From Pedobacter metabolipauper (lineage in GTDB: Bacteria > Bacteroidota > Bacteroidia > Sphingobacteriales > Sphingobacteriaceae), in NCBI RefSeq assembly GCF_004362715.1, contig NZ_SNYC01000009.1, positions 1 to 64,000 of the forward strand: a DNA stretch of 64,000 nt, given 5' to 3'. How positions within the stretch are numbered: position 1 is the first letter of the stretch; each line of letters opens with the position of its first letter. The translations under genes and the position numbers were made by a program. A model generated the notes under the pieces. It did no database searches. It was given only the letters and a program-made list of their open reading frames with translations, and had not been told where the DNA came from. Shown piece after piece: positions 9,845 through 19,512 of the stretch.

Positions 9845-9883
9845 ATAACCTGAGGATTTATGATACATCCTCAGGTTATTTTA
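9845..9883 (-). terminator. Inverted repeat, probable terminator or attenuator after the PKD-like gene
   Basis: Perfect 13-bp stem (9845-9857 / 9867-9879) with a 9-nt loop, about 150 bp beyond the stop of the lipoprotein gene at 10026. There is no strong U-run in the minus direction (the plus direction has tttta), so it may be a partial terminator or an mRNA-stability element. Confidence 0.55.
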
Positions 9884-10025
9884 GGCTATTCCTGATCTTT
9901 GGTCTTATCAATAATCCATTCACCATTAGAATCCAATGATCAAAACTTCTGTAATGTTGCAACGATCATTTTTATTTCCATGAGCAGTACGCTTGATCAA
10001 TTATTCATACAACCAATGACCGGGC

Positions 10026-11537
10026 TTAAGCTGGCTTTAAACACATTTCTTTTATTTTCCCAAATCCGTCATACACTTTAAGCGGCGTTGCCATCAGCGA
10101 CCCGCTGGTTGGGTTGGCATCCAGCAGATATACTTTTCCGTTCTTAGTGGCTGCATTCCAGGTTGCCACATACATGATCCGGTTGCTTTTACTCTCTGTT
10201 CCGGTATACCCGCTTCCTGGTTGTTTGAGGAGTTTTATAGACGTGATCACTTCGCCCGCTGGTGCCGTAAAGGCTACTGATGGAGTGCTTGCCGTATTGG
10301 TCGCATTGTTATAGGTAAAATTATACAAGATCTGATCGTTCGCATAAAAAGCGACGGATCCCAATGTTCCCAGCTCAAAATACTTCGCATTAAAGATATT
10401 CGGCATCGCACTGATATCGACCATACAAAGATCCGGCTGATCTGGCAGCGTAAAGTTAATGCCATAGAACCAGCGCTTGCTTTTGTCTATATCCTCAAAA
10501 AATGCGTATTTATAAGTATCCGGATTGGATGAAACGCCATTTTGTCCAAAGCCAATTCCAACATATACCAGGTCTTTGCCAATGTTGCCCAGGTTGAAGC
10601 GGGCTGTTGAGCCGGCTTTAGGGCTTGCATAGGTGGCGGCCTGACTTAACTGCTGTTCCATGTAAATAAACCTTCTGTTCAGCATGTCGTAAAACCCGCC
10701 GTTCTTACCATAAATGGCGTAACCGAACGGTGCTGCTTTATACCCTTTAGTATCTACAGATATTTTACCAATAAATAATCCGCTATATTGCCAGTACACT
10801 TCGCCATCGTTAATGAGGTGATTGCCAAAGAACGGAACTTCCATTACGGCTTCTGGTTTTGGTGTTGGCGCACCGGCTACAAACAGCTGGTTAAAATCCT
10901 GCAGTTTTTTATAATCCGGCCGGTTTAACCGTACTGCGGTTTGGCTGGTAAAGAGCATATCTGCTGCCGGACTGGATACATTGCTCACAATGGAAACCGG
11001 TGTACCTGCAAGGGGACCGCCATTCACTTCCGAATAGATGTTTCTCATTACCACATCTGTTGTGATGGTTTTGACGATTTCCGTAGACCGGATTAGTGCC
11101 ACATCGGTGCTGCCCCCTGCCTGGGTCTCGTATGCAACCAGCCAGCCGTAGGGACGCGGAGAGTTTACGATGATCGTATACCGCATCAGTGCACGGATGC
11201 CGGTTGTTTTTTCCTTAACCTGAAGCTCTGCCGTGTAAGTACCGGGGTTATTCGCGATGACAGACCTGAATTCTTTCTCCCTGCTTAATGTATCTGCAGT
11301 GGTACCATACACGCGCCATAGGTATTCTAAATTGGATTCACTGCCATTGTACACTACTTTTGGAGTGATAACAACCGTTCCGATGCTTTGCGGGGTTTCA
11401 AATGTTTTTTGAACACCAACCGTATCGATATAAAAATCTGGCAGTTCTTTGTAATCGTAGTTCCCGTTATCCTTTTTACAAGCCGCAAGCGTTGCAAGGA
11501 GCAGGAATATATACCCTAAATATTTTGATAATTTCAT
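10026..11537 (-). CDS. PKD-like family lipoprotein of a SusCD locus
   Basis: 503 residues with a lipoprotein signal (LLATLAAC followed by KKD, so lipidated Cys20). The N-terminal 130 residues look like Ig/PKD beta-sandwich modules (SNLEYLWRVYG and GTYTAELQVKEKTTG), followed by a large region that resembles a beta-propeller or surface-binding fold. This matches the PKD-like proteins encoded beside SusC/SusD and DUF4843 in Bacteroidota. It is presumably a surface-exposed accessory binding protein of the transporter encoded upstream. It is the fourth structural gene of the locus, 32 bp after the DUF4843 gene. Confidence 0.8.
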   Translation of the reverse strand: MKLSKYLGYIFLLLATLAACKKDNGNYDYKELPDFYIDTVGVQKTFETPQSIGTVVITPKVVYNGSESNLEYLWRVYGTTADTLSREKEFRSVIANNPGTYTAELQVKEKTTGIRALMRYTIIVNSPRPYGWLVAYETQAGGSTDVALIRSTEIVKTITTDVVMRNIYSEVNGGPLAGTPVSIVSNVSSPAADMLFTSQTAVRLNRPDYKKLQDFNQLFVAGAPTPKPEAVMEVPFFGNHLINDGEVYWQYSGLFIGKISVDTKGYKAAPFGYAIYGKNGGFYDMLNRRFIYMEQQLSQAATYASPKAGSTARFNLGNIGKDLVYVGIGFGQNGVSSNPDTYKYAFFEDIDKSKRWFYGINFTLPDQPDLCMVDISAMPNIFNAKYFELGTLGSVAFYANDQILYNFTYNNATNTASTPSVAFTAPAGEVITSIKLLKQPGSGYTGTESKSNRIMYVATWNAATKNGKVYLLDANPTSGSLMATPLKVYDGFGKIKEMCLKPA

Positions 11538-11568
11538 CTGTTTATTTTTTGAAATTCATGATTAAACC

Positions 11569-12330
11569 TTACTCGCAGCTGCTGCAGATGCCGATGGCTA
11601 TGCCACCTTCACTTTTCAATGGCTCACCGGGGTGAGCGGCATTATAAGCGGTCAGATCTTCAAGGGCCCTGCTGGCAATGTAGAACAGCTGGTTATAAAG
11701 CCCGGACAATACCGCCAGATTTTTATACTCTGTAGCATCAACAATAAGCCTGTGCTTTACTTTGCTGTATTTTCCGAAGTAAAAACCTACGGCTCCGCTA
11801 CCGTCCCAATTGGCGGGTTTTGTCAGTTCGTCGGTCCACACCAGGCTGAAGGTACTTTTGGGTGCCGCCTCAAAATTGGCGTTCGCTGCAACTCTCAGCG
11901 CCAGTTTAACACTTGAACTTTGAATTCTTGTACTGCGCTTTAATACCACAGGTATTCTTGCGGTTGCGCTTCCTGCTTTAACAATGAATGATGGCGGCAG
12001 CGCATATTCTGCAGGCATTGCTGTAGTTTTAGCGGGATCTATTTCCAGCTGAAACTCCCTGTCTGACGATGAAACCCCGCCCATTATGGTGGCAATTACA
12101 GAAACCGGGGCTTCTGATGTTCCTGCCGGATAAACGGCGAAGCTGAACAGCAGGGAATCTGCTGTAGCATATTCAAGCGGATCTCCGGCAATGCCGATCC
12201 GGTTAACATCTTTATAGGTCTTGTCCTGTTCGTTCTTTTTGCAGGCAAACAACAATGGAAGAGTAACCAGGGCGATCAGTATTGCGGTAAAAGTTCTTAT
12301 TTTATACATAACTGTTTTATTCTTGTTCAT
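11569..12330 (-). CDS. DUF4843 lipoprotein
   Basis: About 253 residues. An upstream in-frame TTG exists at 12336, but the ATG at 12330 (or a later ATG at 12309) is the likelier start because the lipoprotein signal follows it: hydrophobic stretch, then LLFAC and KKN. The body has the DUF4843 layout: short beta strands with DSLLFSFAVYP, PVSVIATIMGG and REFQLEID, then the PAEYALPPSFIVKAGSATARIPVVLKR region split by turns. Function is unknown. The family nearly always travels with SusC/SusD and a PKD-like lipoprotein. It begins about 12 bp after the SusD stop. Confidence 0.82.
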   Translation of the reverse strand: MNKNKTVMYKIRTFTAILIALVTLPLLFACKKNEQDKTYKDVNRIGIAGDPLEYATADSLLFSFAVYPAGTSEAPVSVIATIMGGVSSSDREFQLEIDPAKTTAMPAEYALPPSFIVKAGSATARIPVVLKRSTRIQSSSVKLALRVAANANFEAAPKSTFSLVWTDELTKPANWDGSGAVGFYFGKYSKVKHRLIVDATEYKNLAVLSGLYNQLFYIASRALEDLTAYNAAHPGEPLKSEGGIAIGICSSCE

Positions 12331-12341
12331 AACCAAATTCT

Positions 12342-13778
12342 TTAATAACCAAATTCTGTTTCCAGCTGCGGTAATGGGAGTACATACCTGGCTGGCGGAT
12401 AGGTTCCTGAAACGCCGGGAACGGTTGTGCTGTTCATCCGTTTGTGGTAAAAGAAGAACTGTCCCTCAGAAGGCGTTTCTTTCCAGTATTCTTTACGGAT
12501 CTCTTCCTGGATCTGTGCAGAAGTTGACGCCGCACTGATTACGGCAGTGATTCCACGAGCCTGTCTCACCGTAGTCAGATAACCTATCGCGGTTGCTGGA
12601 TCGGTATCCTTCAAACATTCTGCAGCGATGTAGTACATTTCAGGGATCTTGATCAGCGGCATTCTTTTAGAAAATGCCTCAGTAATGCCAGAGGGCTGGT
12701 ACAGCTTGCCAAAGAATATTTTAGGCGTTGCCAGTCCCGTTAGGTTTCTGATCAGGTACACATTCCTATAGTCTGTGGTTCCGATGGATGCAGTTTCAAA
12801 CTGTTCTGCCAATCGCGCGGCTGTGATAATCAGGGTGGTGGTAAAACGGGTACTATCCAGGATACCTACATAATTCTGGGCCAGTTTATTTACATAAAGT
12901 CCGAAGATCTGTTCTGTTGTAAACACGCGGTCACGAACGGCTTCATTACCCGCAGCGATAGCGGCCTGCAGTACAAACGGGAATTTAACCGGTGCTGCGG
13001 CAATGACTTCCTTTGCTGCGGCCAATGCATTTACTTTATCGTCTTTCCACAAAAATACACGGGCTTTAACGGCTTTTACCGCATAATAATTAAAGCGAAG
13101 ATTTCGGACCAGGTTACCTGCACCGGTTGTAAACAATGGATCAGATTTTAATAAGTCTTCTGCCGCATCCAGATCAGCCTGGATCTTTTCCAGTGTATTG
13201 CTTACTAAAAGCTTTGGTGTAATTACAGGTTTATACTGCGTTACGTATGGAACTCCGGGTTTATCCAGTCCACCGTTCCTTATAGATGGGGTATATAACC
13301 TCAGCAGGTCAAAATGCAGAAATGCCCTTAATCCAAGTGCTTCTCCTTTGATGATGTTGTACTGATTGCCGCTAAATAGGGAACGGTCTGCCGTTTCCAG
13401 CTGCTCCAGGATATTGTTCAGGTTTGAAATGGCATTATAGCTGTTGGACCAGATGCCTTCAATAATTGGCCGGTCGCTGTCATTCTGATAAGCACCCGCA
13501 AATGCATCCCGATAGGCCACAGATCCATTGGAGGTAGACAGGTTATACAGTCCGCCCAGTACATCGGTTAACCCGAAAGTGAGTTCCCTGCCGTATAATG
13601 GCGTCGATCCCATTTTAATATATACGCCGTTCAATGCTTCTGCAAAACCTTGTTCATTGGCAAAGAAACGGTCATTTTCAATTTGTGTTTTGGGCTCAAC
13701 CTCAATCCATTTTTTGCAGGAAAGGCTGAACAGGATTACCAGACACAGGCTTATATTTATTAGTTTAGGTGCTTTCAT
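12342..13778 (-). CDS. SusD/RagB family nutrient-binding lipoprotein
   Basis: 478 residues from the ATG at 13778. An ATG 24 bp upstream would overlap the SusC gene by 14 bp, but the inner one is preceded by a purine-rich AAGGAA and directly starts the lipoprotein signal (FSLSC-KKW). It has the SusD layout: N-terminal TPR region with NRFFANEQGFAEALNGVYIKM split by turns, a central ALGLRAFLHFDLLRLY motif, and a C-terminal RYVLPLPQLE ending. It forms the lid over the SusC barrel and binds the imported substrate at the cell surface. No glycoside hydrolase is linked, so the ligand may be a peptide, cofactor or metal complex (inference). Confidence 0.92.
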   Translation of the reverse strand: MKAPKLINISLCLVILFSLSCKKWIEVEPKTQIENDRFFANEQGFAEALNGVYIKMGSTPLYGRELTFGLTDVLGGLYNLSTSNGSVAYRDAFAGAYQNDSDRPIIEGIWSNSYNAISNLNNILEQLETADRSLFSGNQYNIIKGEALGLRAFLHFDLLRLYTPSIRNGGLDKPGVPYVTQYKPVITPKLLVSNTLEKIQADLDAAEDLLKSDPLFTTGAGNLVRNLRFNYYAVKAVKARVFLWKDDKVNALAAAKEVIAAAPVKFPFVLQAAIAAGNEAVRDRVFTTEQIFGLYVNKLAQNYVGILDSTRFTTTLIITAARLAEQFETASIGTTDYRNVYLIRNLTGLATPKIFFGKLYQPSGITEAFSKRMPLIKIPEMYYIAAECLKDTDPATAIGYLTTVRQARGITAVISAASTSAQIQEEIRKEYWKETPSEGQFFFYHKRMNSTTVPGVSGTYPPARYVLPLPQLETEFGY

Positions 13779-13788
13779 TTCCTTGGTT

Positions 13789-16700
13789 TTAAAAGTTTGC
13801 ATTTAGTGTGAACTGGAATAGCCTTGCAAATGGATAGGTGGTTCCTCTTTCAACTTTTACCGTTGAGAACACGAAGGCTTCATTGGTCTGGAATCCTGCC
13901 CTTAAGCGGCTAAATCCTAACTTTTTGATGGCGGTAAACCGGTCCAGTTCATACTGCAGCTGAAGCGATGCAAAAGTGAGCTGGTTATTGTCTTCCACAA
14001 AACGGGAGGTTAAACGGGTGTTGGTACGGTCGGCTATATTTTTAAAGAAACTGATGTCTCCGGGCTTCTGCCAGCGGTCTGACAATACCCTTAGATCCAC
14101 ATTCTGATAGATGTCTGCATTTTCTACACGGTTAACAAGTGTGGTGTTATAGATCTGTCCGCCGAAAGTATACCTGAATGTTGCATTCACCAGGAATCCC
14201 GCATATTGCAGGTTAAACCCGAAGTTGCTGTTAAAATCAGGGAGGCTGTTACCAACTACTACCTGATCTGCCGCATTCCAGTCGTACGTAACACTTCCAT
14301 CCAGTTTCTGATACACTTCTCTTCCTGTTGCCGGATCGATCCCTAATGAGGGCACTGCATAAATGGCATCCATCGACTGCCCTTCTACGAAGCGTACCCT
14401 TGGAAGGTTTGATCCTGCTGTGGCCGGGTTACTGCTGATCACATCCTGCCTGTTGTTATAGCTTTGCAGTGCATTTGAAATTTCTTTCAGCGTATTCTTG
14501 TTGTGTGATACTGATGCAAAGAAGCTTAACGAATTCCGTGTTGCTGAGTTTTGAAAGACGCTGTAGCGCAGGCGGAAGTCGAAGCCCCTGTTTTCTACCT
14601 TACCCAGGTTGGCTTTATAGGTTGCGAAACCTGCAGATGGCGGAAGGGTAATATCGGTTAGCAGCCCATCAGTATAGGATACATAATAGTCAAAATTTGC
14701 ACTTAAGCGCTGAAGAACAGCCACATCAACACCAAAGTTATGGTCTTGTTTGCGCTGCCATTTCAGATCCGGATTGGCCAGGCCGATCAGGTAGGCCCCA
14801 TTTTCGTTAGAATAGGTATCGTCTAAATAATAACGGAGTGTGCCGAGGCTCATGTAGGAGTTAAAGCCCTGCGAACCGGTAAACCCGGTGGTTGCCCTTA
14901 ACCGGAACTGGTCTACAAAGCCAAGTTCTTTGAATATATTTTCATTGTGCAGGTTCCATCCCAGTCCTACAGACCAGAATTTACCCCAGCGGTTATTTGA
15001 GCCGAATTGTGAGGACTGTGTGGTCCTGTACGATGCATCTAACAGATATTTTTCATCGTAGGCATAGTTTCCGGATGCAAGCACACTCATGTCACGCACC
15101 GTACTTTCTGTACCTGCCGGACGGGTATTCAGCATATACTGAAGTCCTAAAGAAGGCAGGTCGAGCCTATCGTTCGGAAAGCCTTCCACGATATAAGAAT
15201 TGCCCATGGATTCGAAGCTGGACATGTCATAAGCGGCATTCAGCGTGATGGCGTGCTTGTTGATCAGTTTGGTATAGCTTAGGGTCAGGTTACCGATTAA
15301 ATTATCATTGGTACCATTTCCTTTCGTGTATCTTCCTTTTCTAAATATACCGGCACCCGAGGTAAATTCTGTGGTGGTGAATGTGGTATGGTCTGCCGGA
15401 AGGAAAATATCTGTTTCACTGATCTGTTTGGTAAAGCTAAATCTTCCAACTGCCCTTAATGAGGGCAGGATCAGCCAGTCTATGCTGGTGTTGTTGGTGA
15501 TATCGGTATAGTTGCTTCTATCGAAAGTGGATAGCGTAGCATTATATGCGGGGTTATAAACCGGGCTGGATGTTAAGTTTGGTGAACCTGCAGGGGGTTT
15601 AACAACGGTATTTGCAATCTTTTGAATCCTGCCGCTTGCATCCGTATAGGCCAGGTATGGGTTCATGGACACGTAATCAGAGAAACTGCCCCATGGGGAG
15701 TTGTTTGATTTGGTAGACTGCAGGGTAAGCACGTTGTTGATGTTGAATGCCTTTTTACGGTATCTTAAGTCGATTGCACCAGAAAGGATATTCCGGTCGG
15801 ATCCTTTCATGGTTCCTTTGATACCATTATACATCGCATTCACGCCATATACCAGCTGCTGATCACCGCCTTCAACACGAATGGAATGTCTCTGGTTTAG
15901 CCCATTCTGGATTGGTTTGGATAACCAATCGGTGTTGACACCACTTTCAACGGCCCTTAAGTAATTGTTATATTCTGTGGCCAGTGTGTATTGGTTTGCA
16001 GGGTTTGTACTTTGATAAATGCCTGCTGCCAGCTCTGCCTGTAATTTCTGCATCCCATTGGTAAGCTTATAGCTGCTCAGGTCTGCTACTTCCCAGCCGA
16101 TCTGGCTGTTGTAAGATACCTGAAGCTGACCGGCCTGCGGACGAAGGGTTTCAATAACCACGACTCCATTTGCGGCTTTAGACCCATAAATGGCCTTTGA
16201 AGCTGCATCCTTTAACAGCGTAACGCTGCTTACGCGGTACATATCCAGGTCGATCACTTTCTGCAGGGTGGTCTCAAATCCATCCAGGATAAAAAGCGGA
16301 AGGTTTGGATTGGCAGAATACTCACCGTTCAGGTCGGGCAGTCCGGATTGTCCACGCAATTGAATATCTGGCAGGGCATTTGGATTTGACCCCATCGAGA
16401 TGTTCTCTACAATGGCGAACGCAGGATCCAGATTCCGCAAGCTTTGAACTACGTTTTGGCTTCCGGCTTTCAACAGGTCTTCCTGTTTAAAGCTGGTTGT
16501 AGATCCGGTATAGGTGTTTGCTTTCCTTGTAAACATCCCCGTTACGACCACGTCTTTCATTTCATTGATACTTTCTTCCATACTTACGGTCATCCGGCCG
16601 GCCAGATCCGTAACTGTTACCTGCATCGGTTTATAGCCGATATAACTGACCATTACTACGGATCCCACTCTTGCATTGATGAGAAAGTTACCGTTGGTTT

Positions 16701-17193
16701 CTGTGATTACTGCTCCTTTTCTATTTCTGACACTTACGGTTGCACCTGGAATGCCTTGTTTCGTTTTGGCATCTACCACTTTACCTGCCAGTACAGAATC
16801 TGCCTGTTTCATTTCTATAATTTGATCTGCCGCTTTACGTTTGATCACGATCAGCTTATCTTCAATCACATAGCTTAGCGGAAGATTGCTAAGACTTCTG
16901 GTTAAGGCTTCATCAACCGTTACGTTTTTAAAGTTTACTGTTAAGCTTTTAATTCCGCTAACAAGGTCTTTATTGTAAATGATATCATAGCCACTCTGGG
17001 TACGGATCTGTTTAAGTATGGTGGTTAGATCGACATTTTTTTCATTGATATTGATGCGCTGCGCCAGTGTTACGTTAGCTTTCAGCTGCAAAATTGTGGT
17101 CAGTATAATGACAATGGCTACCCTCATAATGAACAGGAATTTCAGGATATAGCCTGGAGGCCTACCTAAATAATTGGTAAAATTTTTATACAT
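13789..17193 (-). CDS. SusC/RagA TonB-linked outer-membrane transporter with N-terminal STN domain
   Basis: 1134 residues. After the signal region (about 18-44), an STN (secretin/TonB N-terminus) domain occupies about 50-118, then a carboxypeptidase-regulatory-like domain (about 130-215, GKVVDAKTKQGIPGATVSV), the plug (about 225-345, with LLKDAASKAIYGSKAANGVV in pieces) and a 22-strand barrel ending in LFQFTLNANF. The STN domain is the part that talks to a FecR-type anti-sigma factor across the periplasm, and the genes for FecR and an ECF sigma lie directly upstream. Substrate occupancy should therefore switch on the cognate sigma factor. It is followed by its SusD partner. Confidence 0.95.
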   Translation of the reverse strand: MYKNFTNYLGRPPGYILKFLFIMRVAIVIILTTILQLKANVTLAQRININEKNVDLTTILKQIRTQSGYDIIYNKDLVSGIKSLTVNFKNVTVDEALTRSLSNLPLSYVIEDKLIVIKRKAADQIIEMKQADSVLAGKVVDAKTKQGIPGATVSVRNRKGAVITETNGNFLINARVGSVVMVSYIGYKPMQVTVTDLAGRMTVSMEESINEMKDVVVTGMFTRKANTYTGSTTSFKQEDLLKAGSQNVVQSLRNLDPAFAIVENISMGSNPNALPDIQLRGQSGLPDLNGEYSANPNLPLFILDGFETTLQKVIDLDMYRVSSVTLLKDAASKAIYGSKAANGVVVIETLRPQAGQLQVSYNSQIGWEVADLSSYKLTNGMQKLQAELAAGIYQSTNPANQYTLATEYNNYLRAVESGVNTDWLSKPIQNGLNQRHSIRVEGGDQQLVYGVNAMYNGIKGTMKGSDRNILSGAIDLRYRKKAFNINNVLTLQSTKSNNSPWGSFSDYVSMNPYLAYTDASGRIQKIANTVVKPPAGSPNLTSSPVYNPAYNATLSTFDRSNYTDITNNTSIDWLILPSLRAVGRFSFTKQISETDIFLPADHTTFTTTEFTSGAGIFRKGRYTKGNGTNDNLIGNLTLSYTKLINKHAITLNAAYDMSSFESMGNSYIVEGFPNDRLDLPSLGLQYMLNTRPAGTESTVRDMSVLASGNYAYDEKYLLDASYRTTQSSQFGSNNRWGKFWSVGLGWNLHNENIFKELGFVDQFRLRATTGFTGSQGFNSYMSLGTLRYYLDDTYSNENGAYLIGLANPDLKWQRKQDHNFGVDVAVLQRLSANFDYYVSYTDGLLTDITLPPSAGFATYKANLGKVENRGFDFRLRYSVFQNSATRNSLSFFASVSHNKNTLKEISNALQSYNNRQDVISSNPATAGSNLPRVRFVEGQSMDAIYAVPSLGIDPATGREVYQKLDGSVTYDWNAADQVVVGNSLPDFNSNFGFNLQYAGFLVNATFRYTFGGQIYNTTLVNRVENADIYQNVDLRVLSDRWQKPGDISFFKNIADRTNTRLTSRFVEDNNQLTFASLQLQYELDRFTAIKKLGFSRLRAGFQTNEAFVFSTVKVERGTTYPFARLFQFTLNANF

Positions 17194-17280
17194 TTAGTTG
17201 GTTGGTTTTGTGCGGTCACCTTTGGGTGATTGCATTGGTTGATAATGTGTTGTGGAAATAGTTATCTGGCCCCAATCTTT

Positions 17281-17318
17281 GCCGGCGAGTGTTTGCAGCA
17301 CTCCCGGCTTCTTTTTTC
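17281..17318 (+). terminator. Plus-oriented intrinsic terminator between FecR and SusC genes
   Basis: Stem gccggcgagtg (17281-17291) / cactcccggc (17299-17308), one bulged base, followed by ttctttttt on the plus strand. All neighbouring genes are on the minus strand, so as oriented it would stop antisense transcription. On the minus strand the hairpin lacks a U-tract. Confidence 0.6.
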
Positions 17319-17341
17319 AGGTTACCAGGTGGATCTTGTAT

Positions 17342-18475
17342 TTATTTAATCACCCTGATCCTCCTTCCTTCGATCTTAAAGTTCACGTCTTCTGTTTGTT
17401 CTAATCTTCTCAATACTTCGGATATATTTCTATACCTGGATACCCGCGCTACGATGTGCAGGTTTTCTGGCACATATTCATAAACGACTTCTACATCGTA
17501 CCATCTGGAGATGGTACGCATCAGACTTTTAAAATCCTGTCCGTCGAAGATGAATACACCATCTTTCCATCCGGTTTCCGTCTCCGGATCAACGGTTAAC
17601 ACTTTAATCTCATTTCCTGAAATGACCGATTGTTGTCCGGGTTTCAGGATCTGCTGATTTACTTTAACTGATCCTGCCAGCAGGGTGGTCTTCGTTTCCG
17701 GTTCATCTGCATACGAATTGATGTTAAAATGGGTGCCCAATACTTCTACAACCTGATCGTTTGTGGTTACCTGGAATGGTTTGTTTGGATTGTGGGCCAC
17801 TTCAAAATACCCTTCGCCTTCCATTTTTACCTGGCGGTTTGGTTGGAGGTTAAATGTGGAGGGTATGATCAGTCTTGAATCGGCATTGAGCCATACCCGT
17901 GTTCCATCAGGCAGGTTGATCTGGATTTGACCTCCCCTGGGTGTGGAAATGGTGTTGTAGGCGACCTGCTGATCTCCGGTGTTGGTTTTCGGGTTGTTAT
18001 TGAATGCATACAGCAGTTGTCCGTTCTTTGTTCTGGTAACAGTTACATTCCCATAAGCCACAACTTTTCCGGCCCTGGTTCCACCCAGGTCAATTTTCTT
18101 TCCGTTGGCCAGGGTTAGTATCGCTGTATTTTTTCCGGGGGCTACGTCATTAACCAGCTGCATTTGACTGGATGGCTGATGTTTAAAATAAAACAATACC
18201 GCTATACCTACAGTTAGCAGCAGTACCGCTGCTGCTGTAATTTGAGGCCACAGTTTTATTATGCCGGTAGATTTCCGGGCGGGATGAATCCCGGTATCGA
18301 TCTTTTGGTATAGTGTATTCTTTATTTCTTCTTTATCCCGATCACTTACGGTATTCCATTCCGGATGATCTGTTTGAAAATGATCATAATAGGTATTGTA
18401 TATAATCAAGTCGCTTTCAGTTGCTGAACCATCAGCAACGTGTGCAGAAACGCTAATAAATTCTTCTTTTTCCAT
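17342..18475 (-). CDS. FecR family anti-sigma factor / sigma regulator
   Basis: About 377 residues from the ATG at 18475 (the frame stays open upstream to 18523, but the family start MEKEEFISV fits better). It has an N-terminal cytoplasmic region of about 85 residues and one membrane helix (ITAAAVLLLTVGIAVLFYF, given in part). The periplasmic FecR domain follows, with the classic TPRGGQIQINLPDGTRVWLN segment (split here) and FEVAHNPNKPFQV. The C-terminal domain (DFKSLMRTISRWYDVEVVYE) resembles an STN-like interaction domain. It holds the ECF sigma factor encoded upstream and receives the signal from the STN domain of the SusC encoded downstream. The sigma-FecR-SusC order is standard. Confidence 0.93.
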   Translation of the reverse strand: MEKEEFISVSAHVADGSATESDLIIYNTYYDHFQTDHPEWNTVSDRDKEEIKNTLYQKIDTGIHPARKSTGIIKLWPQITAAAVLLLTVGIAVLFYFKHQPSSQMQLVNDVAPGKNTAILTLANGKKIDLGGTRAGKVVAYGNVTVTRTKNGQLLYAFNNNPKTNTGDQQVAYNTISTPRGGQIQINLPDGTRVWLNADSRLIIPSTFNLQPNRQVKMEGEGYFEVAHNPNKPFQVTTNDQVVEVLGTHFNINSYADEPETKTTLLAGSVKVNQQILKPGQQSVISGNEIKVLTVDPETETGWKDGVFIFDGQDFKSLMRTISRWYDVEVVYEYVPENLHIVARVSRYRNISEVLRRLEQTEDVNFKIEGRRIRVIK

Positions 18476-18580
18476 GTATTCCCAGATGCGCTTATATATG
18501 TAAAGCACATGAACACGCATCACCCCCTACATAAGACGTGATTTTTTTAAGAAAAAAAGAAAATACCCCACAACTGACAG

Positions 18581-19147
18581 CTATAAAAAGAAAAAGATGA
18601 GCATCATATTCGTTCCAAGCCTACTTCTGAGCTTTTTTAGCGCTACTGTAATTTGGTTTTCTACTGTTTTTTCAGAAATCCCAAGTTTATTGGCAATTTC
18701 TTTATTACTTAACTGCTCAAAACGACTGAGATGAAAGATCTCACGGCAGCGATCTGGCAGATCATTGGTAAATTTTTTAATAAATTCCATTAATTCCTGG
18801 GCTTCGAAGGCCAGTTCATCGGTAATCTGGATTTGTGTGGTGGCCAGTTTTTCAAAAAAAGAGTTCTTCGCCTTATTGTTCCTGATGTAATTGGCTACTT
18901 TAAATTTGACTGCGGTAAGGAGGTATCCTTTGCAGGAGGTGAGTTCCCATTTTTTACGGTGCTCCCAAAACCAAACGAATACTTCCTGTACAATATCCAT
19001 ACAGGAATCCCTGTCCCTCAATACATTATAAGCAGACCCATAAAGTGCAGACCAATGCCTGGCATACAGTTCATTAAATGCGGCATAATCACCGGCCTTT
19101 AATAGATCAAGCAGCTCCGCTTCCTGAAAATCACTATAAGAAATCAT
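18581..19147 (-). CDS. ECF RNA polymerase sigma-70 factor (Bacteroidota FecI-like)
   Basis: 188 residues. Region 2 (about 20-90) contains YARHWSALYGSAYNVLRDRDSC and DIVQEVFVWFWEHR, and region 4 (about 125-180) contains LPDRCREIFHLSRFEQLSNKEIA and LGISEKTVENQITVALKKLR (motifs split here). This is the RNA polymerase sigma-70 subfamily found next to FecR and SusC in Bacteroidota. It probably directs transcription of the SusC-to-protease genes when the matching nutrient binds. The C-terminus ends in a short hydrophobic tail (MMLIFFFL), common in this subfamily. Confidence 0.94.
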   Translation of the reverse strand: MISYSDFQEAELLDLLKAGDYAAFNELYARHWSALYGSAYNVLRDRDSCMDIVQEVFVWFWEHRKKWELTSCKGYLLTAVKFKVANYIRNNKAKNSFFEKLATTQIQITDELAFEAQELMEFIKKFTNDLPDRCREIFHLSRFEQLSNKEIANKLGISEKTVENQITVALKKLRSRLGTNMMLIFFFL

Positions 19148-19512
19148 GCTACCCCCATCAGATATACAAGTATATGCATTATCTGATTAAAATCGGCTAT
19201 GCTATTCATCCATACAATTGCATCATTTACCGATACATTGACTAAATAGTGCTTGATTAAGCAGACATTTATATCAACAATTAGCGGATATGCAAATTGA
19301 AAATTGAAGAAATACATCCTGAGAAAAAGTAGTGCAATACATTTTCGAAGTGTCACCGAAATTCTTCGGAATACGACAACAAAGGGATGATCAAGATAAG
19401 GGAGAGTAGGGTTATAACAGTAGTCATTCGTGGCTGCTGTTATTTTTTTACCAGGACATTAACGATTGCCATAGCTTTAGGTCGCGGCCACACCCGCGAT
19501 CATGGCAGTCTT
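19148..19512. other. 365-bp intergenic region with two hairpins; possible small RNA
   Basis: No convincing protein gene. On the plus strand there is a short hairpin (ccgaa-attc-ttcgg near 19365) and a 10-bp hairpin (19414-19423 / 19434-19443, one G-U pair) followed by seven T (19443-19449), which forms a good plus-strand terminator. A box one mismatch from the -7 consensus (TACATTTT, 19338-19345) could start a plus-strand RNA of about 100 nt. The sigma-factor promoter must also be here but I cannot place it. Confidence 0.3.

Noticed and set aside
16444..16878. 144-codon plus-strand frame inside the STN-SusC gene
   Set aside because: Rich in Cys, His and Phe as is usual for antisense frames; overlaps conserved plug and regulatory domains.
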